Assembly: GCF_031202265.1 (NCBI RefSeq)
Contig: NZ_CP100604.1
Location: forward strand, 434,001-498,000
Direction: 5' to 3'
Origin: Bradyrhizobium sp. Ash2021
Lineage (GTDB): Bacteria; Pseudomonadota; Alphaproteobacteria; Rhizobiales; Xanthobacteraceae
Length of the DNA: 64,000 bases
A program made the position numbers and the translations under genes. The notes under the pieces are model-generated. The model was given only the letters and a program-made list of their open reading frames with translations. It was not told the origin of the DNA and did no database searches. This document shows, piece by piece, positions 1 to 9,871 of this stretch (position 1 is the first letter of the stretch; each line of letters starts with the position of its first letter).

Positions 1-289
1 TCAGCAAGGGCGCGAAGATGAAAAGCCACTTCAGGGGGCTCACATACATCGCATAGCCGAACGGCGTCAGGAAGGCGTTGCCGAATTTGGCCGCGCCGGC
101 CGCCGGATCGCCGGTCACCGCCGCCATATAGACGCCGAGCGCCGCGAGACCGGTGATGGCCAGCCCGATGCTCATGTAATTGTAGATGCGCAGCATGTAG
201 GCGCGCAGACCGGCGTCGACGGCCGCAGCGTCAATGCGTCCGGCGGCCCGGCCGAAAGGAGAAGCGTAGTTACGGTCTAGGTCCGACAT
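1..289 (-). CDS. Bax inhibitor-1/YccA family membrane protein (N-terminal part)
   Basis: The gene runs off the left edge; only about 96 N-terminal residues are present. The protein begins MSDLDRNYASPFG and has a charged amphipathic N-terminus followed by hydrophobic segments at about residues 38-56 and 78-96, including the pattern FLTPFGYAMYVSPLKW. This layout is typical of the BI-1/YccA inner-membrane family, which in bacteria is linked to membrane quality control or ion leak. Function here is by family only. The ATG at 289 is the first in frame after an upstream non-coding stretch. Confidence 0.8.
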   Translation of the reverse strand, partial: MSDLDRNYASPFGRAAGRIDAAAVDAGLRAYMLRIYNYMSIGLAITGLAALGVYMAAVTGDPAAGAAKFGNAFLTPFGYAMYVSPLKWLFIFAPLL

Positions 290-349
290 GGTCGAATTCC
301 CGTTGGTTGCCCGGCGGAGCGCAAGGGGTTTGCGACGCCGGTTAGATAT

Positions 350-362
350 CTATCTCAGATAG
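350..362. promoter_or_regulatory. Short perfect palindrome in the 290-533 intergenic gap
   Basis: CTATCT-C-AGATAG forms a 6-bp inverted repeat with a one-base centre, about 60 bases upstream of the leftward Bax-inhibitor-like gene. It could be an operator for that gene, or chance. The rest of the gap shows nothing recognisable. Low confidence. Confidence 0.25.
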
Positions 363-533
363 CGCGATTTTGCTGACATTAATTTTGCGTCATCAAACCG
401 GCTCTCTTCCCATCCGATATGTGGGAAACTAGCACATTCGCTGCAAGCTTCCACGCGCGGCCGAATGTCGCTCTAAACCGCGATTTAGGGGCAAAAACGG
501 CGTTAACCCTGCTCGCTCCGCCGCTACAAATTG

Positions 534-3107
534 TCACAAATTCCGCAACACCGTGGCCGGTTTCTGGTTCAGGGCCAAAAGCGTCCCGGCCAGTCCCAGC
601 CCCACCGTGACGATCAGCGCGGCCACGACCACGCCGGCGGCGCTTCCGGCCTGCCAGATGAAGCTCAGCGTCATCAGCCGGGTCACGATCAGCCAGGCGG
701 CGATCGAGCCCGCGATCACGCCGAACACGGCGGTGGCAAAGCCGATCATCAGATATTCCAGCGCATAGGCGCCGAGCAGCCGCGCGCGGGTGGCCCCGAG
801 CGTCTTCAGGATTACCGCGTCGTAGACCCGGTGGCGATGGCCGGCGGCGAGCGCGCCGCCCAGCACCAGGATGGCCGAGATCAGCGTCACCGCGCTGGCG
901 CCGCGGATCGCCATCACGAGGTTGGTGACCACGCTGCCGATGGTTTCCAGCGCCTCGCGCACCCGCACGCTGGTTACCGTCGGGAAGGCGTCGGCCACCT
1001 GTTTGATGATGCGGGCGTCGCCGGCGGCGTCCGGATGGGTCTCGGTCAGGGTCGCGACATGGCTGTGCGGCGCGCCCTTGAAGGCGTTCGGCGAGAACAC
1101 CAGCACGAAATTGATGCCGAGGCCCTGCCAGTCGATATTGCGCAGATTGGCGATTTTGGCCGGAATGTCGCGGCCGAGCACGTTGACGACGATCTCGTCG
1201 CCGATTTTGAGCTTGAGCCCGTCGGCGATCTTCTTCTCCATCGAGACCAGTGGCGGACCGCTGTAATCCGGCCCCCACCACTCGCCCTCGACGATCTTCG
1301 AGCCCTTGGGAATCTCGCCGGTATAGGTCAGGCCACGGTCGCTCTGCAGCACCCATTCGGAATCCTGCGACGCCTTGAGGTCTTCGGCCTTGACGCCGCG
1401 GGCGGCGGCGATCCGCCCGCGCAGCATCGGCACGTCCTCCACGGTCGATCCGGGCGCGGTCTGTTTCAGGAAGGCAGCGAAGCGGTCGGCTTCGGTGGTG
1501 GGAATATCGATGAAGTAGAACGACGGCGCGCGATCCGGCAGCGCCGCCAGGAACTGCCGCCGCAGATTGCCGTCGATCTGGGTAATGGTGACCAGCACCG
1601 CGAGCCCCAGGCCGAGCGACATCACGACCGACGGCGTCAGTGCGCCGGGCCGGTAGATGTTGGCGATCGCCAGCCGCAGCATGGTGATGCGACTACGGGG
1701 CAGGCGGCGCGCCAGCGCCATCAGCCCGGCGGCGACGCCGCGCAGCAGCGCGAACACCGCGGCTGAGGAGACGACGAACACCGCCGCGACGCGCTTGTCA
1801 TAGGCAAGCCCGATCGCAACCGCGATCAACAGCGCAATCACCACCGCCATCAGCGCCAGATAGCTCCAGCGCGGGCGGTGCCATTCGGGGGCTACTTCGT
1901 CGCGGAACAGCGCCGCGACCGGCACATCATGCACCCGGCCGAGCGGCCACAGGCCGAAGGCCAGCGCCGTGAGCAGGCCGTAGATGAACGACAGCGCGAG
2001 TTCGTCCGCGTGCAACGCGGGAATCACCGGCAATGGCAGCAGCTTGCCGAACAGGCCGACGATAACGAAAGGCAGCGCCGCCCCGGCGGCAAGGCCGATC
2101 ACCGAGCCGATCCCGGCAAGCACGACCACCTGGGTCAAATAGATCGTGAAGACGTCGCGGCCGGTGGCGCCCAGCGCCTTGAACGACGCGATGACGTCGC
2201 GGCGGCGATCGATATGGCTCTTGACCGCATTGGCGACGCCGACGCCGCCGACCAACAGTGCGGCAAGGCCGACCAGGGTCAGAAATTGGGTGAAACGGCT
2301 GATGGTGCGCTCGAGCTGCGGCGAGGCGTTGCCGCGGCTTCGAATCTCCCAGCCGGCTGCCGGCAGCGCGCTTCGCGCGCTGTCGATCAGCGCGGTCGCG
2401 GCGCGGTCGGTGGCTGCGTTGTCGGGTAGTTTCAAGCGGTAGATCCAGCGCACCAGGCTGCCGGGCTGCAACAACCCGGTCGCGCGCAGGCCGGCTTCGC
2501 TGACCAGGAAACGCGGGCCGAGGCCGACATTGCCGGCAAGCTTGTCGGGCTCGGCGCTATCAACGGTGCGGATCTGGAAGCTGGCGCTGCCGATGGTGAC
2601 GCGGTCGCCGAGCTTGAGGTCAAGCCGCGCCAAAAGGGTGGAATCCACCGCCGCGCCGAACGCGCCGTCGCGCTCGGCCAACACATCCGCGATCGGCAAT
2701 TCCGGATCGAGCGTCAGCTCACCCAGCATGGGATAGTTGCCGTCCACCGCCTTGAGCTCGACCAGCGCCAGCCTGCCGTCGGCGCTGCGGGCCATGACGC
2801 GCAACGTCGCCGCGACCGAAACGTCGCCGCGCGAACGCAGGAACGCGATCTCGTCGGGCTTGGCTTCGCGCTGGATGAGAGAGAATGCGACGTCGCCGCC
2901 GAGCAGCGTACGGCCCTCGCGCGCAAGGCCTTCGCTGAGGCTGGCCGCAACGGAGCCGACGCCGGCGATCGCCATCACGCCAAGCGCGATACAGGCGATG
3001 AAGACGTAAAAGCCGCGCAAGCCGCCGCGCAACTCGCGAAGCGCATAGCGCAGCGCAAGCGACGACGCGCGGCTGCCGCGGTCAGCGGCCTCGGATGCGA
3101 TGCTCAT
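534..3107 (-). CDS. ABC transporter permease, FtsX-like (YbbP family)
   Basis: 857-residue inner-membrane permease. A first transmembrane segment (about residues 31-55, GFYVFIACIALGVMAIAG) is followed by a large periplasmic MacB-like domain, then groups of transmembrane segments around 270-400 and 410-500, a second periplasmic domain, and a final FtsX domain (about 720-850). This two-FtsX-domain, ten-helix layout is that of E. coli YbbP. Its start overlaps the end of the upstream ATPase gene by 4 bases (ATGA), so the two are translationally coupled. As in E. coli ybbA-ybbP, a tesA-like esterase is divergent to the pair. The substrate is unknown; lipid or lipoprotein handling in the envelope is a common inference for this class. 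Confidence 0.92.
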   Translation of the reverse strand: MSIASEAADRGSRASSLALRYALRELRGGLRGFYVFIACIALGVMAIAGVGSVAASLSEGLAREGRTLLGGDVAFSLIQREAKPDEIAFLRSRGDVSVAATLRVMARSADGRLALVELKAVDGNYPMLGELTLDPELPIADVLAERDGAFGAAVDSTLLARLDLKLGDRVTIGSASFQIRTVDSAEPDKLAGNVGLGPRFLVSEAGLRATGLLQPGSLVRWIYRLKLPDNAATDRAATALIDSARSALPAAGWEIRSRGNASPQLERTISRFTQFLTLVGLAALLVGGVGVANAVKSHIDRRRDVIASFKALGATGRDVFTIYLTQVVVLAGIGSVIGLAAGAALPFVIVGLFGKLLPLPVIPALHADELALSFIYGLLTALAFGLWPLGRVHDVPVAALFRDEVAPEWHRPRWSYLALMAVVIALLIAVAIGLAYDKRVAAVFVVSSAAVFALLRGVAAGLMALARRLPRSRITMLRLAIANIYRPGALTPSVVMSLGLGLAVLVTITQIDGNLRRQFLAALPDRAPSFYFIDIPTTEADRFAAFLKQTAPGSTVEDVPMLRGRIAAARGVKAEDLKASQDSEWVLQSDRGLTYTGEIPKGSKIVEGEWWGPDYSGPPLVSMEKKIADGLKLKIGDEIVVNVLGRDIPAKIANLRNIDWQGLGINFVLVFSPNAFKGAPHSHVATLTETHPDAAGDARIIKQVADAFPTVTSVRVREALETIGSVVTNLVMAIRGASAVTLISAILVLGGALAAGHRHRVYDAVILKTLGATRARLLGAYALEYLMIGFATAVFGVIAGSIAAWLIVTRLMTLSFIWQAGSAAGVVVAALIVTVGLGLAGTLLALNQKPATVLRNL

Positions 3108-3823
3108 GTACTGGAATGCCCGTCGATCCGGCCCGAGCGCAGCCGCACCACGCGGTCGCAGCGCTGCGCCAGCGAGGTGTCGTGCGTCACCAGCACCAGC
3201 GTCATGCCGCGCTCGGCGTGCTTGGTGAACAGCAGGTCGACGATCTGCTTGCCGGTGGCTTCATCGAGGTTTCCGGTCGGCTCGTCCGCGACCAGGATCG
3301 CGGGATCGGGTGCCAGCGCACGCGCAAGGGCGACGCGCTGCTGCTCGCCGCCGGATAATTGCGTGGGATAATGATGCAGGCGGTCGCCGAGGCCGACCGA
3401 TTGCAGTTCCTGCGCGGCGCGCGCGGATGCATCGGGATTGCCGGCGAGTTCCAGTGGCACCGCGACATTTTCCAGCGCTGTCATGGTCGGTATCAGATGG
3501 AACGACTGGAATACGATGCCGACATGCCGGCCGCGAAAGCGGGCGAGGGCGTCCTCGTCGAGGGCATTGAACGGCGTGCCGTTGACCACCACCTCTCCGC
3601 TGTCAGGACGTTCCAACCCCGCCATCACCATCAGCAAGGTCGACTTCCCCGAGCCTGACGGTCCGATCAGTCCGATCGCTTCGCCCGGTGCCACACGAAG
3701 GCTGATATCTTTCAGGATATGAACGCGTGCCGCGCCGCTGCCGAGTGAGAGATTGACATTGGCGATTGAAATAGTGTCCGGCTCGAGGCCGGCCAGTGAA
3801 GAGGGTTCGATGAGACTGTCCAT
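3104..3823 (-). CDS. ABC transporter ATP-binding protein (YbbA/LolD type)
   Basis: 239-residue ATPase partner of the downstream FtsX-like permease. Visible motifs are Walker A GPSGSGKSTLL, the signature LSGGEQQRVALARAL, and Walker B ILVADEPTGNLD followed by the H-loop VTHD. The sequence resembles the MacB/LolD/YbbA group, which power mechanotransmission rather than classic transport. The ATG at 3823 is chosen because the family begins shortly before the segment ISIANVNLSLG; longer in-frame starts would run into the divergent esterase. The start codon shares the CATG tetranucleotide at 3821-3824 with the divergent tesA ATG. Confidence 0.93.
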   Translation of the reverse strand: MDSLIEPSSLAGLEPDTISIANVNLSLGSGAARVHILKDISLRVAPGEAIGLIGPSGSGKSTLLMVMAGLERPDSGEVVVNGTPFNALDEDALARFRGRHVGIVFQSFHLIPTMTALENVAVPLELAGNPDASARAAQELQSVGLGDRLHHYPTQLSGGEQQRVALARALAPDPAILVADEPTGNLDEATGKQIVDLLFTKHAERGMTLVLVTHDTSLAQRCDRVVRLRSGRIDGHSST

Positions 3824-4526
3824 GGCTCGGTCATATGGCACTTCAGCCGCTCGGGTCGAGGGCCGGTTCGTGATCTTCGTGCACATACTCGTGTTGATTA
3901 TGGCCTTGATGACGGCGGGAACGGCTTTGGGGCAAGGGTCCGTGGCGGTGACGGCAAAGCCGGTCAAGATGGTGGTTTTGGGCGATTCCTTGAGCGCCGG
4001 CTACGGCCTGCCGGCCGGGGCGGCGTTCCCGGTTCGCCTACAAAAAGCCTTGGATACCAAAGGGATAAAGGTCGACATGATCAACGCCGGGGTATCCGGC
4101 GATACCGCCTCCGGCGGCCGCGACCGGCTCGACTGGTCGGTGCCCGAGGGAACCGACGCCGTGATCGTCGAACTCGGCGCCAACGACGCCCTGCGCGGCA
4201 CCGATCCCGCGGTCACGCATGCGGCGCTGTCTGACATTCTGACGCGGCTGAAGGCGCGCGGGGTAGCGGTTCTGCTCTGCGGGATGGTCGCGCCGCCAAA
4301 TTATGGCAGCGATTATGCGGCCCGTTTCAACGCGATCTACCCGGAGCTCGCGAAATCATTCGGCGTGCCGCTCTACCCGTTCTTTCTGGACGGCGTTGCC
4401 GCCGACGTCCGGCTCAATCAGGCGGATGGCATGCACCCGACCGCGGAGGGCGTGGACCTCGTCGTGAAAAATATCTTGCCCACGGTGGAGGCATTTCTCG
4501 GCAAATTATCCGGGCAACGGAGTTGA
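3822..4526 (+). CDS. tesA: Arylesterase / lysophospholipase L1-like, SGNH hydrolase
   Basis: 234-residue secreted or periplasmic esterase. An N-terminal hydrophobic signal (IFVHILVLIMALMTAGTALGQG) precedes block I GDSLSAGYG with the nucleophile serine, the oxyanion residues (GAND), and block V DGMHPT with the catalytic Asp-His pair. Members hydrolyse thioesters, aryl esters or lysophospholipids. The ATG at 3822 overlaps the divergent ABC ATPase ATG. Other possible starts are a GTG within the signal region and the ATG at about 3900 (MALMTAG). Pairing with ybbA/ybbP-like genes matches the enterobacterial arrangement. Function is confident at family level; the substrate is not known. Confidence 0.9.
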   Translation: MARSYGTSAARVEGRFVIFVHILVLIMALMTAGTALGQGSVAVTAKPVKMVVLGDSLSAGYGLPAGAAFPVRLQKALDTKGIKVDMINAGVSGDTASGGRDRLDWSVPEGTDAVIVELGANDALRGTDPAVTHAALSDILTRLKARGVAVLLCGMVAPPNYGSDYAARFNAIYPELAKSFGVPLYPFFLDGVAADVRLNQADGMHPTAEGVDLVVKNILPTVEAFLGKLSGQRS

Positions 4527-4660
4527 AAAATCAGCAGTGATAACCTTAAGCACCGTGTTTTCCCGGACTTTCGCCTCGCATGCTTCGCAGAGTCACATAA
4601 GTCAGGTAGAAATTAGCGATCGGTGATTCGTCACCGGGTTTCAGCATCGGGAGTCGAGCG

Positions 4661-5197
4661 ATGCCGCGTCTGTTCACTGGTCTGGAAATTCCGGCCGAGA
4701 TCGGCCAAACGCTTTCCAATTTGCGTGGCGGCCTCCCCGGCGCCCGCTGGGTCGATCCCGAAAATTATCACGTCACCTTGCGCTTCATCGGCGACATCGA
4801 CGGCATGTCGGCGAATGAGATCGCCTTGATGCTGTTTCGGGTCAACCGCAAGCCGTTCGAGGTCAGGCTGCAGGGCTTGTCGAGTTTTGGCGGCCGCAAG
4901 CCGCGCGCGGTGGTCGCCTCCGTCGAGCCGTGCCGGCCGCTGATCGAGCTGCAGGCCGAACTCGAACGGCTGATGCAGCGGATCGGGCTCGATCCCGAGG
5001 GGCGCAAATTCACCCCCCATGTGACGCTGGCGCGGCTGTACGACGCCTCGAGCCAGGACGTCGCCGATTATCTCTCGGTGCGCGGCTATTTTCCGAGCCG
5101 CGTCTTCACCGTCTCCCGCTTCGTGTTGTTCTCGTCCCGCGCCTCGACCGGCGGGGGGCCCTATGTGGTCGAGGATTCTTACGCGTTGAGTGCCTGA
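4661..5197 (+). CDS. thpR: RNA 2',3'-cyclic phosphodiesterase (2H family)
   Basis: 178-residue protein of the LigT/ThpR family, which opens RNA 2',3'-cyclic phosphates to 2'-phosphates. Both catalytic HxTx tetrapeptides are present, in the contexts NYHVTLRFIG (about residue 32) and FTPHVTLARL (about residue 122). Length and the start MPRLFTGLEIP are typical. It stands alone, downstream of tesA with a 134-base gap and upstream of a repeat-rich intergenic region. Confidence 0.92.
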   Translation: MPRLFTGLEIPAEIGQTLSNLRGGLPGARWVDPENYHVTLRFIGDIDGMSANEIALMLFRVNRKPFEVRLQGLSSFGGRKPRAVVASVEPCRPLIELQAELERLMQRIGLDPEGRKFTPHVTLARLYDASSQDVADYLSVRGYFPSRVFTVSRFVLFSSRASTGGGPYVVEDSYALSA

Positions 5198-5230
5198 GGG
5201 CGGGAGCGCCCGCTCGTCACATCCACCGCT

Positions 5231-5402
5231 GTCATCGCCCGGCATAGCCGTCCGAAGGACGGCGTCGCTTCCGCTCGCCATAGCCGTCCGAAGGACGGCG
5301 TCGCTTCCGCTCGCCTATGACCGGGCGATCCAGTATTCCAGAGCCGCCATGATTTAACCGAGAAGCCGCGGCGTACTGGATACCCGCTGTCGCGGGTATG
5401 AC
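5231..5402. repeat. Intergenic palindromic repeat cluster (GTCAT...ATGAC type)
   Basis: The sequence opens GTCATCGCCCGG, contains TATGACCGGGCGATCCAG, and ends CTGGATACCCGC-TGT-CGCGGGTATGAC. Several self-complementary arms (CCGGGCGAT; CCAGTA/TACTGG; ACCCGC/GCGGGT) suggest a folded element. Related elements lie between other genes in the window. It carries an internal 36-bp tandem duplication. Confidence 0.75.
5243..5314 (+). repeat. Perfect 36-bp tandem duplication
   Basis: Two identical 36-base units, 5243-5278 and 5279-5314, each beginning CATAGCCGTCCGAAGGACGG and ending CTTCCGCTCGC. Each unit holds the small inverted repeat CCGTCC-GAA-GGACGG, so each could form its own hairpin. It sits inside the palindromic repeat cluster between thpR and zapE. 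Confidence 0.9.
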
Positions 5403-5491
5403 GATTTGCGGCTGGGTCAGCGCCGGCCGCGCATACCCCCACCACCAATTCGCGGCTTGCAATTTTCCTCCCGCTGGGCCGTAAGAGGGCC

Positions 5492-6676
5492 ATGCTGTCC
5501 ACCTCGCCCAGCTCGTTCCGCGCCCATTACCAGGCTCTGGTCGACTTCGGCTCGATCGAGGCCGATCCCGCCCAGGCCAGCGCCGTCGAGGCCTTTGCCG
5601 GCCTTGAAGAGCGGCTGTCGAGCTACAAGCCGTTCCGCAAACAAAGCCTGCTCGGCCGGCTATTCGCCGACAAGGGCGAGCCGCCGCCGCGCGGTCTCTA
5701 CGTTCACGGCGAAGTCGGCCGCGGCAAGACCATGCTGATGGATCTGTTTTTTCAGCAGAGCCCGGTCGAGCACAAGCGCCGCGCCCATTTCCATGAATTC
5801 ATGGCCGAGGTGCATGAGCGGATCTACGGCTATCGCCAGGAGATCGCGCGCGGCGAGATCGCCGATGGCGACGTGATCACGCTGACGGCTCATGCGATCT
5901 TCGAGCAGGCGTGGCTGCTGTGCTTCGACGAATTCCATGTCACCGACATTGCCGACGCCATGATCCTGGGCCGTCTGTTCACAAAACTGTTCGAGCTCGG
6001 CACCGTCGTGGTGGCGACGTCCAACGTCGCGCCCGAAGATCTCTACAAGGGCGGACTGAACCGCGCGCTGTTCCTGCCGTTCATCGCGCAGATATCGGAC
6101 CATATGGACGTGCTGCGGCTCGATGCGCGCACCGATTTTCGGCTGGAAAAACTCGTGGGCGTGAAGATGTGGCTGGTGCCGGCGGATCACGACGCCCATA
6201 CCGCGCTCGACAAGGCCTGGATCAGGATGACCGGCAACGCGCCCTGCAAGCCGCGCGATATCGCGATCAAGGGCCGGATCCTGCACGTGCCCTGTTCGTC
6301 GCACGGCGTCGCGCGATTCAGTTTTGCGGATATCTGCGAAAAACCGCTGGCCGCGTCGGATTACCTGCGGCTGGCGCACGACTACCACACGATCCTGATC
6401 GATCGGATTCCCGTCATGGACTATGCCGAGCGCAACGCCGCCAAGCGTTTCATCTCGCTGATCGACACGCTCTATGACAACGCCGTGAAATTGATGGCGT
6501 CGGCCGCGGCCAATCCGGTGTCGCTGTATCTGGCGACCGAGGGCAATGAGGCCAACGAGTTCAAGCGCACCTCGTCGCGGCTGATCGAAATGAGTTCGGA
6601 ATCCTATCTGGCGCTCCCGCATGGGCGAAAAGACTCCGCGGCAAGCGGGTCGAGCACGGGATTGGTGGAGACGTAG
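5492..6676 (+). CDS. zapE: Cell division protein ZapE (AFG1-like ATPase)
   Basis: 394-residue AAA+ type P-loop ATPase of the AFG1/LACE1 family. Walker A is HGEVGRGKTMLMD (about residues 70-82) and Walker B is LLCFDEFHVTDIADAM (about 142-157), followed by sensor region VVATSNVAPEDLYKGGLNR, all diagnostic of ZapE. In E. coli ZapE is recruited to the Z-ring late in constriction; the mitochondrial homologue handles misfolded respiratory proteins. In alphaproteobacteria zapE commonly precedes mdh and the suc genes, as here. The ATG at 5492 gives the usual family length. Confidence 0.93.
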   Translation: MLSTSPSSFRAHYQALVDFGSIEADPAQASAVEAFAGLEERLSSYKPFRKQSLLGRLFADKGEPPPRGLYVHGEVGRGKTMLMDLFFQQSPVEHKRRAHFHEFMAEVHERIYGYRQEIARGEIADGDVITLTAHAIFEQAWLLCFDEFHVTDIADAMILGRLFTKLFELGTVVVATSNVAPEDLYKGGLNRALFLPFIAQISDHMDVLRLDARTDFRLEKLVGVKMWLVPADHDAHTALDKAWIRMTGNAPCKPRDIAIKGRILHVPCSSHGVARFSFADICEKPLAASDYLRLAHDYHTILIDRIPVMDYAERNAAKRFISLIDTLYDNAVKLMASAAANPVSLYLATEGNEANEFKRTSSRLIEMSSESYLALPHGRKDSAASGSSTGLVET

Positions 6677-6684
6677 TTTTCTCC

Positions 6685-6801
6685 GTCATTGCGAGGAGCG
6701 AAGCGACGAAGCAATCCATCTATCCCCGGGCGGAGAGGTGGATTGCTTCGCGGAGCCTGTCATCGGGCGCGCATTCGCGCGACCCGTTGGCTCGCAATGA
6801 C
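6685..6801 (+). repeat. Palindromic intergenic repeat, copy A
   Basis: Begins GTCATTGCGAGGAGCGAAGC and ends GGCTCGCAATGAC, with an internal pair GAAGCAATCCA / TGGATTGCTTC. Its reverse complement is found, nearly intact, at 22208-22323. Both ends are inverted repeats of each other, so the transcript would fold into one long interrupted hairpin. Confidence 0.88.
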
Positions 6802-6905
6802 GGGAGGGGGACTTCTTGGCATACCTAGTCGAAATCGAGGCAAGGCCCGCAAGAGACCGACAATTGGGCGCGCCGCGACTTGAACGTATCATTCGAAAGG
6901 GATAA

Positions 6906-7931
<1,026 letters not shown>

Positions 7932-8067
7932 TCGCGCCCCGACGATCAGCCGACGGATCGGGCCAATCGTTCCTCGGCACTTCAATTTCCAAGGTTCGCA
8001 CCCAATCCGGTGCGGACTCGGCATCGAGACAGCACTAATGCGATGAAATTCCTGGGTGATTTCGGAT

Positions 8068-8096
8068 TTGCAGGTTCTGTGGTATATGGTATACCA
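8068..8096 (+). promoter_or_regulatory. Candidate sucC promoter overlapped by a TGGTATA-N3-TATACCA operator
   Basis: A 7-bp perfect inverted repeat TGGTATA-TGG-TATACCA lies at 8080-8096. A possible -35 (TTGCAG, 8068-8073) is 16 bases before TATACC (8090-8095), which could be the -10, so the operator would cover the -10 region. The half-site resembles operators of GntR/FCD-type regulators. It is 58 bases upstream of the sucC ATG. No regulator gene is adjacent; the assignment is an inference. Confidence 0.5.
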
Positions 8097-8153
8097 GTTA
8101 CAAAATCGGTGTGAAACCCAAATTCACCGCACGAGACTTCGGGGAGCGTCCAC

Positions 8154-9350
8154 ATGAACATCCATGAATACCAGGCCAAGGCGTTGCTACGTGAATACGG
8201 CGTGGCCGTGCCGCGCGGGGTGGCCATTCTCAAGCCTTCCGACGCCGATCTTGCCACCGACGAACTCGGCGGTCCGGTCTGGGTGGTGAAGAGCCAGATC
8301 CATGCCGGCGGTCGCGGCAAGGGCAAGTTCAAGGAAGCCTCCGCCGGCGACAAGGGCGGCGTCCGTGTCACCAAGTCCGCCGCCGAGGTCAATCAATTCG
8401 TCAAGCAGATGCTCGGCGCAACCCTGGTTACCGTGCAGACCGGGCCGGCCGGCAAGCAGGTCAACCGCCTCTACATCGAGGAAGGCTCCGATATCGACAA
8501 GGAGTTTTACCTCTCGATACTGGTCGATCGCGAAACCTCTGAAGTGTCGTTCGTGGTTTCGACCGAAGGCGGCGTCAACATCGAGGACGTCGCGCATAAT
8601 ACGCCGGAAAAGATCGTCACCTTCTCGGTCGATCCCGCCACCGGCATCATGGCCCACCATGGCCGCAAGGTCGCCAAGGCCCTGAACCTGTCGGGTCCTC
8701 TCGCCAAGCAGGCGGAAAAGCTGGTGAGCCAGCTTTATACGGCCTTCGTCGCCAAGGACATGGCGATGCTGGAAATCAACCCGCTGGTCGTCACCAAGAA
8801 TGGTGATCTGCGCGTGCTCGACGCCAAGGTGTCGTTCGACGACAACTCGCTGTTCCGGCATCCCGAAGTGGTGGCTTTGCGCGACGAGAGCGAGGAAGAC
8901 GCCAAGGAAATCGAGGCGTCGAAATACGATCTCAACTACATCACGCTCGACGGCACCATCGGCTGCATGGTCAATGGCGCCGGCCTTGCGATGGCGACCA
9001 TGGACATCATCAAGCTCTACGGCCTGGCGCCGGCGAACTTCCTCGATGTCGGCGGCGGCGCCAACAAGGAAAAAGTCACCGCGGCGTTCAAGATCATCAC
9101 CGCCGATCCCAACGTGAAGGGTATCCTGATCAACATTTTCGGCGGCATCATGAAATGCGACATCATCGCCGAAGGCGTGGTCGCCGCGGTCAAGGAAGTC
9201 GGCCTGAAAGTGCCGCTGGTGGTGCGGCTCGAAGGCACCAACGTTGAAGCCGGCAAGAAGATCATCGAGGACTCCGGCCTCAACGTCGTGGCCGGCGACA
9301 ATCTCGACGACGCCGCGCAGAAGATCGTGAAAGCCGTCAAAGGGAGCTAG
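8154..9350 (+). CDS. sucC: Succinyl-CoA synthetase (ADP-forming) beta subunit
   Basis: 398 residues, the standard length. The ATP-grasp domain begins [17 protein letters not shown] and includes [11 protein letters not shown]; the C-terminal flavodoxin-like domain includes [13 protein letters not shown] and [14 protein letters not shown], where substrate phosphate is bound. It pairs with SucD to make succinate and ATP from succinyl-CoA in the TCA cycle. A strong Shine-Dalgarno (GGGGAG) lies 7 bases upstream. It is separated from sucD by a small DUF1579-like gene, with only 4 bases between sucC and that gene. Confidence 0.97.
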   Translation: MNIHEYQAKALLREYGVAVPRGVAILKPSDADLATDELGGPVWVVKSQIHAGGRGKGKFKEASAGDKGGVRVTKSAAEVNQFVKQMLGATLVTVQTGPAGKQVNRLYIEEGSDIDKEFYLSILVDRETSEVSFVVSTEGGVNIEDVAHNTPEKIVTFSVDPATGIMAHHGRKVAKALNLSGPLAKQAEKLVSQLYTAFVAKDMAMLEINPLVVTKNGDLRVLDAKVSFDDNSLFRHPEVVALRDESEEDAKEIEASKYDLNYITLDGTIGCMVNGAGLAMATMDIIKLYGLAPANFLDVGGGANKEKVTAAFKIITADPNVKGILINIFGGIMKCDIIAEGVVAAVKEVGLKVPLVVRLEGTNVEAGKKIIEDSGLNVVAGDNLDDAAQKIVKAVKGS

Positions 9351-9354
9351 TTCC

Positions 9355-9834
9355 ATGCCCCAGGACCATCTCGCCGCACCGACTGCGTTGGAAGAGCACC
9401 GCAAACTCGCGGTGTTCGCCGGCGAGTGGGCTGGCGAAGAGGTGGTTTTCCCGTCGCGCTGGACCGCGGGCGGACCGGCCACCTCGCGCGTCGTCGCGCG
9501 CATGGATCTCAACGGCCTCTATCTGATCCAGGACACGCGCCAGATGCGCGACGGCAAGGAGAGCTTCGCCACCCACGGCGTGTTCACTTACGATCGCGAG
9601 GACCGGCACTACAAACTGTTCTGGCACGATTCACTCGGCTACTACTCGCCGGCGCCGGCCTCCGGCGGCTGGACCGGCAAGACGCTGATCCTGGTGCGCG
9701 GCTCGCTGCGCGGCAACGCGCGGCATGTCTATGAAGTCGTTGACGACAACAACTACACCATGAAAATCCAGTTCTCGCCCGACGCGGAAGGATGGGCCGA
9801 TGTGCTCACCGGCGTGTATCGGCGCGTGCACTGA
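9355..9834 (+). CDS. DUF1579-like protein embedded between sucC and sucD
   Basis: 159-residue protein without signal peptide or membrane segment. It contains the pattern [15 protein letters not shown] near the N-terminus, and [19 protein letters not shown] and [15 protein letters not shown] later, which resemble the lipocalin-like DUF1579 family (MxxLxxxxGxWxxE... type). It starts 4 bases after sucC and ends 37 bases before sucD, so it is very probably co-transcribed with them. Its role is unknown; location suggests a ligand-binding or accessory function linked to succinyl-CoA metabolism, which is inference only. Confidence 0.8.
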   Translation: MPQDHLAAPTALEEHRKLAVFAGEWAGEEVVFPSRWTAGGPATSRVVARMDLNGLYLIQDTRQMRDGKESFATHGVFTYDREDRHYKLFWHDSLGYYSPAPASGGWTGKTLILVRGSLRGNARHVYEVVDDNNYTMKIQFSPDAEGWADVLTGVYRRVH

Positions 9835-9871
9835 CTCCATTTCCCGATCATCTACGAAAGCAACATCAACC

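Noticed and set aside
379..1766. Long open frames on both strands across the FtsX-like permease
   Set aside because: They are Arg/Pro/Ala-rich frames antisense to or offset from a well-supported 857-residue permease. This is the usual effect of high third-position GC and they show no family signal.
5231..5402. Possible CRISPR array from repeated units
   Set aside because: Only two directly adjacent identical units without spacers, and no cas genes anywhere in the window.
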